A DNA stretch of 64,000 bases. Source: Lentimicrobium sp. L6 (lineage in GTDB: Bacteria; Bacteroidota; Bacteroidia; Bacteroidales; UBA12170). The notes under the pieces are model-generated. The model made no database searches, was not told where the DNA came from, and saw only the letters and a program-made list of their open reading frames with translations. Location of the stretch: positions 1 through 64,000 of the forward strand of contig NZ_JABKCA010000006.1 in assembly GCF_013166655.1 (NCBI RefSeq), written 5' to 3'. This document shows, piece after piece, positions 1 through 9,036 of this stretch; the stretch's first letter is position 1; each line of letters opens with the position of its first letter. A program made the translations under genes and the position numbers.

Positions 1-3000
1 GCCACCTGTCCGTCAGCAAAGGTACCTCCAGGTAAAATCCAATCATACTCTAAAGGAAGATTTGATGGAATGGCAACACCATTAAAGTTTCCTTCTTCGC
101 CAATGCAAAATTCATCATTGGTAATATCCACATCAAAATCTGGGTTTACAATAACATTATCATGGAAAAAGGTGTGAGAGCAGCCTTGTCCATTAGTAAC
201 AGTAAGATTTATTTGATAAAACCCATTGGAAGGATAAATATAGGTAAGTTCTTCTTCATCAGAATTATCTCCATTATCAAATTCCCAAAGATAGGAAACT
301 ATAGGATCATCAACAGAAGAGGCAGTAGAGGTATTGGTCAGTTCTACCACATTGGAAAGACAAGGGTTAATATAAGTAAAAGAAGATTCTGGAGAAGGAG
401 AAATGGTGATTTCAAGATCCTGATTGTCATCACATCCAAACTCTGTTATGAGTTCTAGATTCACCGTATATGTACCAGCATTAGGGAAGGTATAACTTAG
501 ATCCTCAGTATTAAAGACATTCCCATCAATAGTCCAATTATAAGAAGTGATATCACTAATGGGTGCATTTGAATTATTAGTAAAAACAGTTTCAAGACCC
601 AAACAATTATCATCTGCAGAAAAATCAGCCACTGGATTATCATAGACATTAAGCTCATGATTTTGAATACTAGAACAATTATCATCTGTGGTAACTGTAA
701 GAATAACATTTTTGGTACCATAACTGGTGTAGGTATGGCTAGGATTCACCTCATTTGAAGTTCCTCCATCGCCAAATGACCATTCCCATTGACTAATACT
801 TCCATTTATGGACTGATCGGTAAAATCTACTTGCTCTCCATCACAAATATTATACAAGCTAAATTCAGCTGTTGGGCTTTCAAATACCTCTACCGTAATA
901 CTCAAAGCATTTGACTCTCCACAACCAGGCGATTCACTACGTACAAAATACTCGGTGGTCACTAATGGAGGATCTATTAAAATTGATTTTCCAAGGGCAA
1001 TTGATGTTCCATTTAAATCGTTAGCATACCAAGTATAAGAAAGGTCTGAACCTTCACAACTTAAGGTAATCTTATTTGGTATCTCTGCAGTACAAAACGA
1101 CAGATAATCAGAAGAGATAGATGTGGGTGGACTAGGTGTAGTTTGAACAGAGATTTGTTGGTCGGCAGAACCATCACAACCTTCAGGGGTAGTGTAAAAA
1201 TATTGAAGTTCATAGGTTCCATCACCACCGACCGCAGCAGGGTCAAAAACTCCGGCAGCATTAACTCCAGGCCCTGAATACTCACCTCCAGCAGGAGAGC
1301 CCTGAGTTAAAGTAATACTACCTAAACCTGCACAAACCAATGGGATTTCACCAAAAGTAACCTCTGGCATAGCCGCAACAGTAAAGTCCTCTATACTAGA
1401 GTTTTCACATCCCGCACCATCGGTATAATGGTATTCTAAATAATAGGTTCCTGGTCCTGTTTCTGGGGAATTCGGATCAAACATAGTACCATTTGAAATC
1501 ACACCAGGGCCAGAATAATATCCGCCTGATGGTGAACCTCCATATAACATTTTGTGACCTTCGTTTACACAAAACACATTATTATTAGTGGAAAAAGTCA
1601 CTATTGGAAGACCTGTTACAGTAATATCACTGGTTTCTGTATCTATGCATCCATTGTCACCAGAAACAGTGTAAGAGATTTCATGTATAGAGTTTACTGC
1701 AAATAGACTTGGATTGAAATAATAATTCCCTCCACTTTCGGTAACTCCAGGTCCGCTATATACACCTCCACTAGGGATGCCATGGTTTAGCAAAATGGAA
1801 GAAAGAGTAACACAGGCATTGGGAAAATCTGTTAGGGTAATACTAGGTAAAGGAAGCACTGGAACCGTAACTTCTGCTAAAGCTTGACATCCATCAGAAC
1901 TTGTTACCAAACAGGTATATGTTGTTGTTACCGAAGGTGTAACCTCAAGAGTTTGTGCAGTGGAGTTATCGCCCCATAGATAGGCAGTACCTTCTGAAGC
2001 TTGCAGCTCAATTGTTTCGAGAGAACATATTTCTTGCTCGCCTGTGATGAAAGCTTCGGGTTGAATGACTTCAACATCAAAAGTATATTCATTATTATAA
2101 CCACATTCATCGTTAACGCTTATGGTATAGCTTGTGTTAGCTGTTGGTGATACATCAATAGAGCTTACATTTCCGAAGCCACTTTCAGACCATGAGTATG
2201 TATAATCGGGATAACCATCGGATACCACAACGGAAAGCTCAGTACTTTCACCACAGGCAATTTCTAAATCCCCAAGCGCCTGGATAGCAACTGGTTCATG
2301 GTCTTCAATCTGAACAGTAACAGTATCTGTTGAGCTTCCTTCACAACCCAAGTAATGGGTATACTCTACCTGAAACAATTCAGGAGCCTCAGCAATCCCA
2401 TCATCAATAGGAAGCACTTTCAATGTTTTAGAAGTTTCTCCGGCAGCATAGGTAAAACTCCCAATTGGGAAATTAGGAAGAGGAGGAACTGTAGTATAAT
2501 CAATACCATATTGAGCTTGTCCACTTCCTTGTAAAACAGTAAAATCTACTGTTGTAGCTTCAGTTCTGGCATCGATACCAAATTTTAGAGTTACATCGTT
2601 ACAACCTTCTACCGAGTTAGATATACTGGCATGGGCATATTCTGGTATAATTTCTACTTGTGCCGCAGTGAAACTATTTGATCTAAGAAATACTCCTGAA
2701 TCAAATTGACCATCTTGAGCATCTGCAATAACAATTTTAATATGATATTCTGTACAAGGAACAACAGCAGCCCAAGCCGTTAACTCAACTGTAAAACCAT
2801 CATATTCAACAGTTCCTTGTTGCTGAAAATTATTATTCACATAATACTGATTATTATCTTCAGAATTAACATTCATAATTGAAATAGCATCATCAGTATT
2901 AGGTATTAGAGCAATATTCTTTTTTACATAAACCCCTCCTGTAGGATCATCTCCAGATAAGAAAAAAGCAAACACATCATTAAAAGGTCCATTATTATAT

Positions 3001-3527
3001 TCAGGATACTCATCTGATCCAAAAACATATTGGAATTTAATAGTATCTGTTTCTGGTATAAAATCGAACTCTATCCCAGATGCATCTTTAGTTTGTACTC
3101 CAGCAATAGCAGTTAAATCAGTATCTCCACTAGTTCCATTAATTACAGTAATACCCTGTGAACTATTGAACCCTTCGGCATCTTTTGCATCACCAGAGGT
3201 TAGAACTATTCCTGAGGGCATTCCAATATTAGAGGCGTATCCCACAAAAAAACCATTGGCGTTTGATGGGCCAATTAAATTTGCATTAAAAACATTAGTC
3301 CCATAAAAAAAACCTTCTCCTAATAACTCCTCAACTATTTGAATAGCCGTTTTATTTGGTGTTACATTCAAACCAAATTTTGAATTTTCATCTTTTGGAA
3401 TGGAATTACTAGCTATTTTTTCTCTATCAATAAACTTCTGTTCATTAGAAGTACCTTGAGCATAGGATATACTAAATATAGAAATAGCCAGAAGTGTATA
3501 TAATAGACGAATGTAAAATTTCCCCAT
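1..3527 (-). CDS. Large secreted choice-of-anchor L / PKD-repeat adhesin (3' part outside window)
   Basis: An uninterrupted reading frame runs from an ATG at 3527 to the left edge, at least 1175 codons, so the C-terminus is missing. Residues 1-23 form a signal peptide ending SYA-QG. Residues about 60-290 match the choice-of-anchor L domain of Bacteroidota surface proteins (IGMPSGIVLTSGDA, FGSDEYPEYNNGPFNDVFAFFL, ending in VFLRSNSF). Three modules of about 80 residues follow, each marked GGxYSGPGV (near residues 577, 657 and 740). After these come PKD domains with WxFGDGG...HTY signatures around residues 890-1160. Such proteins are exported and usually sorted by T9SS through a C-terminal domain, which would lie beyond the edge. 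Family knowledge supports a cell-surface adhesin or gliding-associated role; the substrate cannot be read from the sequence. Short open frames on either strand here are shadows. Confidence 0.88.
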   Translation of the reverse strand, partial: MGKFYIRLLYTLLAISIFSISYAQGTSNEQKFIDREKIASNSIPKDENSKFGLNVTPNKTAIQIVEELLGEGFFYGTNVFNANLIGPSNANGFFVGYASNIGMPSGIVLTSGDAKDAEGFNSSQGITVINGTSGDTDLTAIAGVQTKDASGIEFDFIPETDTIKFQYVFGSDEYPEYNNGPFNDVFAFFLSGDDPTGGVYVKKNIALIPNTDDAISIMNVNSEDNNQYYVNNNFQQQGTVEYDGFTVELTAWAAVVPCTEYHIKIVIADAQDGQFDSGVFLRSNSFTAAQVEIIPEYAHASISNSVEGCNDVTLKFGIDARTEATTVDFTVLQGSGQAQYGIDYTTVPPLPNFPIGSFTYAAGETSKTLKVLPIDDGIAEAPELFQVEYTHYLGCEGSSTDTVTVQIEDHEPVAIQALGDLEIACGESTELSVVVSDGYPDYTYSWSESGFGNVSSIDVSPTANTSYTISVNDECGYNNEYTFDVEVIQPEAFITGEQEICSLETIELQASEGTAYLWGDNSTAQTLEVTPSVTTTYTCLVTSSDGCQALAEVTVPVLPLPSITLTDFPNACVTLSSILLNHGIPSGGVYSGPGVTESGGNYYFNPSLFAVNSIHEISYTVSGDNGCIDTETSDITVTGLPIVTFSTNNNVFCVNEGHKMLYGGSPSGGYYSGPGVISNGTMFDPNSPETGPGTYYLEYHYTDGAGCENSSIEDFTVAAMPEVTFGEIPLVCAGLGSITLTQGSPAGGEYSGPGVNAAGVFDPAAVGGDGTYELQYFYTTPEGCDGSADQQISVQTTPSPPTSISSDYLSFCTAEIPNKITLSCEGSDLSYTWYANDLNGTSIALGKSILIDPPLVTTEYFVRSESPGCGESNALSITVEVFESPTAEFSLYNICDGEQVDFTDQSINGSISQWEWSFGDGGTSNEVNPSHTYTSYGTKNVILTVTTDDNCSSIQNHELNVYDNPVADFSADDNCLGLETVFTNNSNAPISDITSYNWTIDGNVFNTEDLSYTFPNAGTYTVNLELITEFGCDDNQDLEITISPSPESSFTYINPCLSNVVELTNTSTASSVDDPIVSYLWEFDNGDNSDEEELTYIYPSNGFYQINLTVTNGQGCSHTFFHDNVIVNPDFDVDITNDEFCIGEEGNFNGVAIPSNLPLEYDWILPGGTFADGQV

Positions 3528-3547
3528 GTTGGTAATTGTTGGTGTAG

Positions 3548-3563
3548 TTTGTGTGCACACAAA
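3548..3563. promoter_or_regulatory. 16-bp perfect palindrome over the adhesin promoter
   Basis: TTTGTGTGCACACAAA is a perfect palindrome that overlaps the -7 motif and the expected transcription start of the adhesin gene. It could be an operator for a dimeric regulator or a small leader hairpin. Only the symmetry and the position are seen directly. Confidence 0.4.
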
Positions 3564-3567
3564 AATA
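3560..3567 (-). promoter_or_regulatory. -7 promoter motif of the adhesin gene
   Basis: On the minus strand this reads TATTTTTG, an exact match to the Bacteroidota TAnnTTTG element, 33 nt upstream of the ATG at 3527. No good TTG box is visible about 20 nt further up. The rest of the gap between the adhesin and the tRNA (3568-3935) is AT-rich and shows nothing else recognisable. Confidence 0.5.
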
Positions 3568-3935
3568 ACAAAATAATATCTTAATCTTAAAACCTGGTAG
3601 GGATATAAAATCTCTCCTCAGCTTTATACAATCTTCAGCATATATAATTGATAAATAGTATAACAAACTTGCGAAGATTGATTAAAAATTGTATAAATCC
3701 CAAGGAAAAACCATAAACGCATAAACTATGCATCTGAAATATCTTAAAATAGCTCGCTATTATTGCGATATTCCAAAAACAAATCTTACACATTTCTGAT
3801 TTTCTGAGAATAACATTTTAAATCTTACTCAGGTTTAAACAAAATGAAAGACCCTAATTAATTGATTATGGTTGCCTAAGCAGCAAAGGAATGAAATAAA
3901 GAGCTAGAAGAATCAAAAAATATTTAAAATGATAA

Positions 3936-3964
3936 TTGTATATTAAAAAATAATACTATTTTTG
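3936..3964 (+). promoter_or_regulatory. Promoter of tRNA-Leu
   Basis: TTG at 3936-3938, an 18-nt spacer, then TATTTTTG at 3957-3964. This is the Bacteroidota sigma-A layout and ends 10 nt before the mature tRNA 5' end. Confidence 0.7.
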
Positions 3965-3974
3965 CACTCGAATT

Positions 3975-4056
3975 GCGGATGTGGCGTAATTGGTAGCCGC
4001 GCTAGACTTAGGATCTAGTGTCGAGAGACGTGGGGGTTCGAGTCCCTTCATCCGCA
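3975..4056 (+). tRNA. tRNA-Leu (anticodon UAG)
   Basis: The 82-nt segment folds as a tRNA. The acceptor arm GCGGATG pairs with CATCCGC (4049-4055), with discriminator A at 4056. The anticodon stem CTAGA/TCTAG encloses the loop CTTAGGA, giving anticodon TAG and so leucine CUA/CUN reading. A variable arm and a GGTTCGAGTCC T-arm are present. CCA is not encoded (CGA follows). It is a stand-alone gene with its own promoter and terminator. Confidence 0.95.
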
Positions 4057-4058
4057 CG

Positions 4059-4086
4059 AAACCAGAGTTTTTACTCTGGTTTTTTT
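4059..4086 (+). terminator. Rho-independent terminator of tRNA-Leu
   Basis: AAACCAGAG (4059-4067) pairs with CTCTGGTTT (4074-4082) around a 6-nt loop and runs into a T tract. It starts 3 nt after the tRNA. Confidence 0.85.
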
Positions 4087-4746
4087 GTATATAATAATTC
4101 CTGAATCGGAGATTCACATACTATTCAGAACATCTCGATAAATACAAACTAATTTTTCTTTCTGTCTCTTACCCTTTTTTTGAAAAAGGGTAGCAAAAAC
4201 AACCGCTGTATCAAAAAGCCTACCCCACAAATAGCTTTCCGGAAAAACAATAAATGTTGACGATTGCATGTCAGCATAAACTCCTCCTTATAGCGACATT
4301 CTGCGAATTGTCACTAACGAGCGTCAAACAGTATTGTTTTTATTTCCTTCAAGCTATTTGCTCCGCTTAACGTCTTTCTGATAAGGCGGTCGTAAACTTC
4401 TTGCAGAAGTTTTTGTAAACTTTGCGTGGGTTTGTTTTTAGAATTTCTGATTTTAAACTTAATTCAATTCAATCAAAGCTAGCTTGCTATTTTGTCGGGC
4501 CACAACTATTCTTCCAGATGTTGATACTCTTCTTATTGTTAATGCTTTTCTCTGATTAAAAAGCTTAGAACTAAAAACTGCAGTATAGCACAATATTTTT
4601 AGCCCAGCGTGAAGAGCTGGGAAATAAGTTTAATATTTGTTTTATGCCACCAGATGAGAATTAGGAATATATTTACACTTCGGCAACATTATATAAGCTT
4701 GGAATTGAAATGGGGATATATTATTCCTTTTGATAGCAAAAACTTT
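4087..4746. other. 660-bp gene-free spacer with two hairpins
   Basis: No convincing coding frame; the only short plus-strand frame (4609-4812) has no recognisable protein and overlaps the 3' end of the minus-strand gene. Two hairpins stand out: TACCCTTTTT/AAAAAGGGTA (4170-4192, 3-nt loop) and AAACTTC/GAAGTTT (4394-4412) followed by T. The stretch 4196-4440 is less AT-rich than its flanks, so it could be a dispersed intergenic repeat, a degraded gene or an RNA gene. None of these is established. Confidence 0.35.
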
Positions 4747-5637
4747 CTATTCGGGCATATCAGAATAACGGTACCAAGTGTGACCTTTTATATTATTAAT
4801 GATAGGTTTTAGATCGTCGTTATCTTCTAACATCTCTAGAAATATAGGCATCACTTCGTCGATATTATGATCTTGAAGCCATGGTTTCATATGCTTATCG
4901 CGTGCGGAAAATATGGGAAAAACTTCTACTTTCGATTTTCCATCAATAATAGCTTCTATACGACTAGATTTGTATTTCGCTATATTCTTGGTGTCTTTTC
5001 TATAATAGTGAACATGGATGGTATTTAGATATTGAATGAGTTTCTGCATTTCATCTTTAGTTACATTTCCCACATAAGATTCCAGCTTGATGTCAAATTC
5101 ACTAGCGACCGTTCTAAGTACCTTTAGCTGCTCCATATAAAAATAAAAGGCTGCTGCCCTGCCACATGGATAACCTCGTTTTTCCAAATAAGTCTTACAA
5201 TAATAACCCTCTGGCTTGGTCAACTTTGAATTCCAATACTCAAATTCTAAATTAAAACCATCCACCAATTCATTTTCATTATCGATATGATTTAAATTAT
5301 ACTGCAAAATGGGATCAAAAGATGTAGCCTGCTCCCCTACTACCGAAATCCTCTTTATACCATATTGTGTTTTTGCTTTGCTGATAAAATTTGCAAAAGG
5401 ATCGTCAGTCATTTTGTTATTTAATGGAAATCGATTTCGATGAATCTTAGTGATATTATAGATAATTAAATAATTAAATCCATGACTTTGAGCATATTCT
5501 AAAAGCTTATTCTCTGACTTGGGGATATCGATGATGTCGGCAAAATCATTTACATAAAGGGCTTTTAGGGAATCCGTTTGAGAGGATGCCATGCCGATAT
5601 AGGCAAAGCTAAGGATTAAGAATATGATGTTTTTCAT
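4747..5637 (-). CDS. Secreted protein, possible glycoside-hydrolase-like barrel
   Basis: The ATG at 5637 is chosen over an upstream TTG because it begins a clean signal peptide (MKNIIFLILSFAYIGMASSQ) and lies just downstream of a TACATTTG promoter motif. The mature part, about 276 residues, alternates hydrophobic strand-like stretches (YLIIYNI, RISVVGEQ, VDGFNLEFEYWN, KVEVFPIFSA) in a way reminiscent of a TIM barrel. DGFNLEFEYWN resembles the DGxxxxxE strand of GH18-like enzymes, but the exact catalytic DxxDxDxE pattern is absent. No family can be assigned with confidence. It is monocistronic and divergent from the glycosyltransferase at 5817. A periplasmic or outer-membrane location is inferred from the signal peptide. 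Confidence 0.7.
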   Translation of the reverse strand: MKNIIFLILSFAYIGMASSQTDSLKALYVNDFADIIDIPKSENKLLEYAQSHGFNYLIIYNITKIHRNRFPLNNKMTDDPFANFISKAKTQYGIKRISVVGEQATSFDPILQYNLNHIDNENELVDGFNLEFEYWNSKLTKPEGYYCKTYLEKRGYPCGRAAAFYFYMEQLKVLRTVASEFDIKLESYVGNVTKDEMQKLIQYLNTIHVHYYRKDTKNIAKYKSSRIEAIIDGKSKVEVFPIFSARDKHMKPWLQDHNIDEVMPIFLEMLEDNDDLKPIINNIKGHTWYRYSDMPE

Positions 5638-5663
5638 AAGGTTTTCATTAGTCAATTAAGTTT

Positions 5664-5671
5664 CAAATGTA
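5664..5671 (-). promoter_or_regulatory. -7 promoter motif for the 4747-5637 gene
   Basis: The minus strand reads TACATTTG, an exact TAnnTTTG match 27 nt before the ATG. No clear -33 box. It supports the ATG start rather than the earlier TTG. Confidence 0.5.
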
Positions 5672-5775
5672 CAAAAGCTTTTCTTATTATAAATACCTAT
5701 TTATATGTAGAATTATCTTCAAAAAATCATTTTCCGAAAATTTTAAATATATTTCGATAAAGCTCTTAATTGATT

Positions 5776-5783
5776 TACTTTTG
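5776..5783 (+). promoter_or_regulatory. -7 promoter motif for the glycosyltransferase at 5817
   Basis: TACTTTTG, an exact TAnnTTTG match, 33 nt before the ATG at 5817. The upstream element is only TTTCG near 5752. Confidence 0.55.
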
Positions 5784-5816
5784 TACAATAATTAAGCCAT
5801 TAAAATATTATTGAAT

Positions 5817-7001
5817 ATGAAAATAGGAATGATACTGGACAGCCATTTCCCACCCGACCCACGAGTGGAAAACGAAGCCTTATCTTTAATAGAAGCTGGA
5901 CATGAGATTCATCTCTATTGTATTGATTATTCAAAAAAACAAAAAGCTGAAGAAAACATAAAAGGAATTCATGTTCACAGAGTATCTCCACCAACATTAT
6001 TATATAAATTTTCGGCCCTAGCTTACGATCTTCCTATTTATCATTTATTCTTTAAACAAAGTTTGAAAAAGTTTATTGAGAATACTAAAATTGAAGCCAT
6101 CCACATTCACGATCTCCCTATTGCTAAAAGCGTATTTGATATTAATAAGACTTTCAAGCTCCCCATCACTTTCGATTTACATGAGAACAGGCCTGAGATT
6201 ATGAAATTTTATTCTCATACCCATTCCCTACTTGGTAAATTGTTAATCAGCCCTAAAAGGTGGAAGAGTGGCGAATATAAATATATAAAGAAAGCTGATA
6301 AAGTAATCGTAATAACCAACGCTGCTAAAGATTATTATTGTAAAGAAATGGATGTCGACCCCAGTAAATTTTATGTGGTTCCAAATTCTGTTCAATCGAG
6401 ATTTTATACTGACTACACTATTGACGCAAATATTACCGAGAAATATAAAGGTCATTATACCTTATTATACTTAGGGGATACAGGATTAAGAAGAGGTCTG
6501 GAAACAGCCATAAAAGCCATGAATAATCTCATTTTAAAAATCCCCAATATTAAATTAGTCATTGTTGGAAAAAGCAGGACAGATCAGATTTTAAAGAATC
6601 TAATCAATGAGAACCACCTTGAGAATTATGTTGATTTTGTGGGTTGGCAAAATTTTGAATTATTCCCTTCTTATATTTTAGCAAGCAATATAGGAATATG
6701 TCCCCTCCATAGAAATATCCATCATGACACCACCTATGCCAATAAGATATTTCAATCTTTGTCTTTCGGAAAACCAATTATTGTGAGTGACTGTACTGCT
6801 CAAAAAGATATTGCAATAGATTATGAATGTGGCTTAGTATTTAAGGATAGAGATATTGACGATTATTCGGCTCAGGTTCTAAAATTATACGAGCAAAAAG
6901 ACCTATATACAAAAATGTCGGAGAATGCCATGGTGGCCATAAAAGAACATCTAAATTGGGAGGTACTCTCTAGGGATCTAAAGAAAATATATCCAATATA
7001 A
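5817..7001 (+). CDS. Family 4 glycosyltransferase (GT-B fold)
   Basis: 394 residues. The frame can be opened at a TTG six bases upstream, but the ATG at 5817 gives the usual beta-1 start (MKIGMILDSHFPPDPRVENEA). The N-terminal acceptor half occupies about 1-185, with FDLHENRPE in the middle. The nucleotide-sugar half starts near residue 215 (LLYLGDTGLRRGLETA) and includes the FGKPIIVSD...CGLVFKD segment near 317-345, which lines the donor site in GT4 enzymes. Donor and acceptor are unknown. It is isolated from the main polysaccharide locus, with its own promoter, and converges on a sulfotransferase. It probably acts at the cytoplasmic face of the inner membrane on a surface glycan. Confidence 0.88.
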   Translation: MKIGMILDSHFPPDPRVENEALSLIEAGHEIHLYCIDYSKKQKAEENIKGIHVHRVSPPTLLYKFSALAYDLPIYHLFFKQSLKKFIENTKIEAIHIHDLPIAKSVFDINKTFKLPITFDLHENRPEIMKFYSHTHSLLGKLLISPKRWKSGEYKYIKKADKVIVITNAAKDYYCKEMDVDPSKFYVVPNSVQSRFYTDYTIDANITEKYKGHYTLLYLGDTGLRRGLETAIKAMNNLILKIPNIKLVIVGKSRTDQILKNLINENHLENYVDFVGWQNFELFPSYILASNIGICPLHRNIHHDTTYANKIFQSLSFGKPIIVSDCTAQKDIAIDYECGLVFKDRDIDDYSAQVLKLYEQKDLYTKMSENAMVAIKEHLNWEVLSRDLKKIYPI

Positions 7002-7023
7002 TTGTAATTTCTGTCAAGAGAAA

Positions 7024-7662
7024 TCAGTTCTTTTTAAATAGATGATGCTTTATATATTTAAACTCATGAATTAGTATCATCTTATATCTGGTTACGACTT
7101 CATTAAATCCACTTTGTTCGGTTGCATTATGCCGGGTTTTAATATCGATCATTGCTTTTTCAAAATCTCCCTCTGCTCCTATTTTATTCCAAAACACTTG
7201 AAAATCCTCTGCTAAGTTCTCGAGGCTCATTTCCATAGTTTTGGTTTTATTAGCCAAAAAAGCTTCTATGTTTATATTAACAGTATCAATATAATCGTAA
7301 CAAGCCTGAAGTTTTTGAGCTTCATTAAGCTTAATGGTAGGAGTCAATCTTATTCCTTCACAAAAAGCCTCGATGATACTATATTTTTTATAAAATCTAC
7401 TCATATGACTTTTAGCCACAGCATCACGATCTCTTTTTAAATGTACATAGAAAGCATTATCACCAAATAATAAATCCAATTGGCCTAGGTGCCAACTTAA
7501 ACGATTATCAGACTCTATATGATTTTGGGGATATTGAAACCGTTCTTTGCCAAATTTCTTAGTCAAAGTCTCATGACCAGAACTGTAATTGGTAATATGG
7601 TGACAAGCTCTAGCGATGGTGGTAGAACCATTTCTACCTGTACTTAAAATAAAAACTCGCAT
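7024..7662 (-). CDS. Sulfotransferase-family protein
   Basis: 212 residues starting MRVFILSTGRNGSTTIARAC. This is the 5'-phosphosulfate-binding loop of sulfotransferases at residues 3-15, in the GRNGST form. The later FYVHLKRDRDAVAKSHMSRFY segment resembles the 3'-phosphate-binding strand and helix (R...S). It is shorter than typical carbohydrate sulfotransferases (250-350), so it is a compact member. Expected reaction: transfer of sulfate from PAPS to a sugar hydroxyl; the substrate is unknown. It converges on the glycosyltransferase with a 22-bp gap and has its own promoter motif at 7737-7744. Confidence 0.75.
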   Translation of the reverse strand: MRVFILSTGRNGSTTIARACHHITNYSSGHETLTKKFGKERFQYPQNHIESDNRLSWHLGQLDLLFGDNAFYVHLKRDRDAVAKSHMSRFYKKYSIIEAFCEGIRLTPTIKLNEAQKLQACYDYIDTVNINIEAFLANKTKTMEMSLENLAEDFQVFWNKIGAEGDFEKAMIDIKTRHNATEQSGFNEVVTRYKMILIHEFKYIKHHLFKKN

Positions 7663-7736
7663 TAAGGAATATGTTTTCTGTTTGTAATTCTTTTATGATG
7701 ATATCCCAATCGAAAAACACCAACAAAAGGAAAACA

Positions 7737-7744
7737 CAAATGTA
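7737..7744 (-). promoter_or_regulatory. -7 promoter motif for the sulfotransferase at 7662
   Basis: The minus strand reads TACATTTG, giving a leader of about 70 nt. No clear -33 box. Confidence 0.4.
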
Positions 7745-7770
7745 AAAATTATTTTGTGCCTAGACCTATT

Positions 7771-7812
7771 AATAATTATAGCTTTAGAGTTCTCTCCAAA
7801 GCTATAATTATT
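7771..7812. terminator. 15-bp perfect hairpin in the spacer, terminator-like
   Basis: AATAATTATAGCTTT (7771-7785) pairs perfectly with AAAGCTATAATTATT (7798-7812) around a 12-nt loop that can itself form GAG/CTC. The T-rich flank (TTTATTT) lies on the plus-strand side, yet the gene ending upstream of it is on the minus strand (stop at 7904). It may end transcription in either direction. Confidence 0.55.
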
Positions 7813-7903
7813 TTTATTTATGAGAAAGTAGTATAGAAGCCCTCAAAGAATTGAGTATTTTTTTTTAGCCCCAATGTTTTCTTAGAACTTCTTAATAGAG
7901 CGG

Positions 7904-9007
7904 TTATTTCGCCAAAGGTCTAGCACATACTCTATCAGAAAAACTAGTCATTTGAAATAACTGAGTACCATCTAATGCCATTCGATATAAATGCCAAGGA
8001 TTGCTATAATCTTGAGTTATTCCATTGACAAAGAAAACAGCTTTATTATCATCCGACAAACTAGCCCAAAGTGGATAATCATCAACTGGCAATCTTAATT
8101 CATGAATTATTCTTTTTCGCTTTATATCATAAAATACAATATAACCATTCCCATCAATATATTTGGGTGTGATTAAAAATTTTCCATCAGCACTTACATT
8201 AAAAGCATGTAGGTTAAATTCAGCATCTTCATAAACCACTTCCTCATTTGAACCATCATATTTTCTTCGATATATATCTTTTGTGCCATTTACTAGCTTA
8301 CTAAAATAAATCCAATCATCAACTTTACTACAAGTTGGATTATCTTCATGAGCACCTGGAGGTGATAATTCTTTTACGGTCCCCAAATTATAGTTATAAG
8401 CCAATAATCTATATTTACCATTTTCTTTATATTGAAACAAAAAAGCACCTAAAACTTCATGATGTTTTAAAAAACTTACATTTCTATCAATTTCATAAAC
8501 AAGCTCACCAGGGTCATTGTGGTTAATAGTACTTTTCTTGATCACCCCCGTCCTGTTATAATCAATATAATAGACATGCTCACCATCTTCTGACCATACT
8601 GGATAACAAACAATCCCCTGATCAATAACCTCATAGCCAATCTGATCACTGTTCATTTTACAAATCTCATAAGAAGACTTATTTGTGGGGAAGGTATAAA
8701 ACAATACTTCATAAGTGTCCAACTCATAATGCTTAAAAAGGTATGCAAACTCATTGGTATCATTAATAATCACTGTGTCATGAATAATGATAGTATCTAT
8801 TAATACGACGGTATCTTGAAAAATAATACTGTCGATTAAAAACAGAGTATCATTATTCGAAATAGTATCGTGCAAAAAAAGCGTGTCCTTTAAAAAAACA
8901 GTATCGTGAATAATTGTTTCTATGGTCTCTGTTTTCGTCTTTTCACATGATAAAAAACTGGTGGCAACCATCACAGATAACAAGATTAATGTAGGAATCT
9001 TTTTCAT
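7904..9007 (-). CDS. Lipoprotein with hexapeptide xDT ladder and beta-propeller-like domain
   Basis: 367 residues from the ATG at 9007. A longer frame back to 9166 would overlap the upstream dehydrogenase and the promoter, so it is rejected. The N-terminus is a lipoprotein signal with lipobox SFLSC (Cys21). Residues 34-84 are a strict 6-residue repeat, xDT plus three mostly hydrophobic residues, about eight copies, ending HDTVIINDT. The remaining 270 residues contain repeated short blades (VWSEDGEHVYYIDY, VSADGKFLITPKY, LSDDNKAVFFVNG) typical of TolB/WD40-like propellers. Probably anchored to the outer membrane. The ladder would form an extended stalk or beta ribbon holding the propeller away from the membrane; this is inference. 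Function unknown. Confidence 0.8.
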   Translation of the reverse strand: MKKIPTLILLSVMVATSFLSCEKTKTETIETIIHDTVFLKDTLFLHDTISNNDTLFLIDSIIFQDTVVLIDTIIIHDTVIINDTNEFAYLFKHYELDTYEVLFYTFPTNKSSYEICKMNSDQIGYEVIDQGIVCYPVWSEDGEHVYYIDYNRTGVIKKSTINHNDPGELVYEIDRNVSFLKHHEVLGAFLFQYKENGKYRLLAYNYNLGTVKELSPPGAHEDNPTCSKVDDWIYFSKLVNGTKDIYRRKYDGSNEEVVYEDAEFNLHAFNVSADGKFLITPKYIDGNGYIVFYDIKRKRIIHELRLPVDDYPLWASLSDDNKAVFFVNGITQDYSNPWHLYRMALDGTQLFQMTSFSDRVCARPLAK

Positions 9008-9036
9008 AATTATAAGTGGTAAAATTAATAATACCA

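Noticed and set aside
162-2110. Short frames on both strands in the first 2 kb
   Set aside because: They are shadows of the adhesin frame, which translates without a stop in the segments checked and shows clear PKD and GPGV modules.
4609-4812. 67-codon plus-strand open frame
   Set aside because: No recognisable protein, and it overlaps the secreted gene on the other strand. Nothing beyond an open frame supports it.
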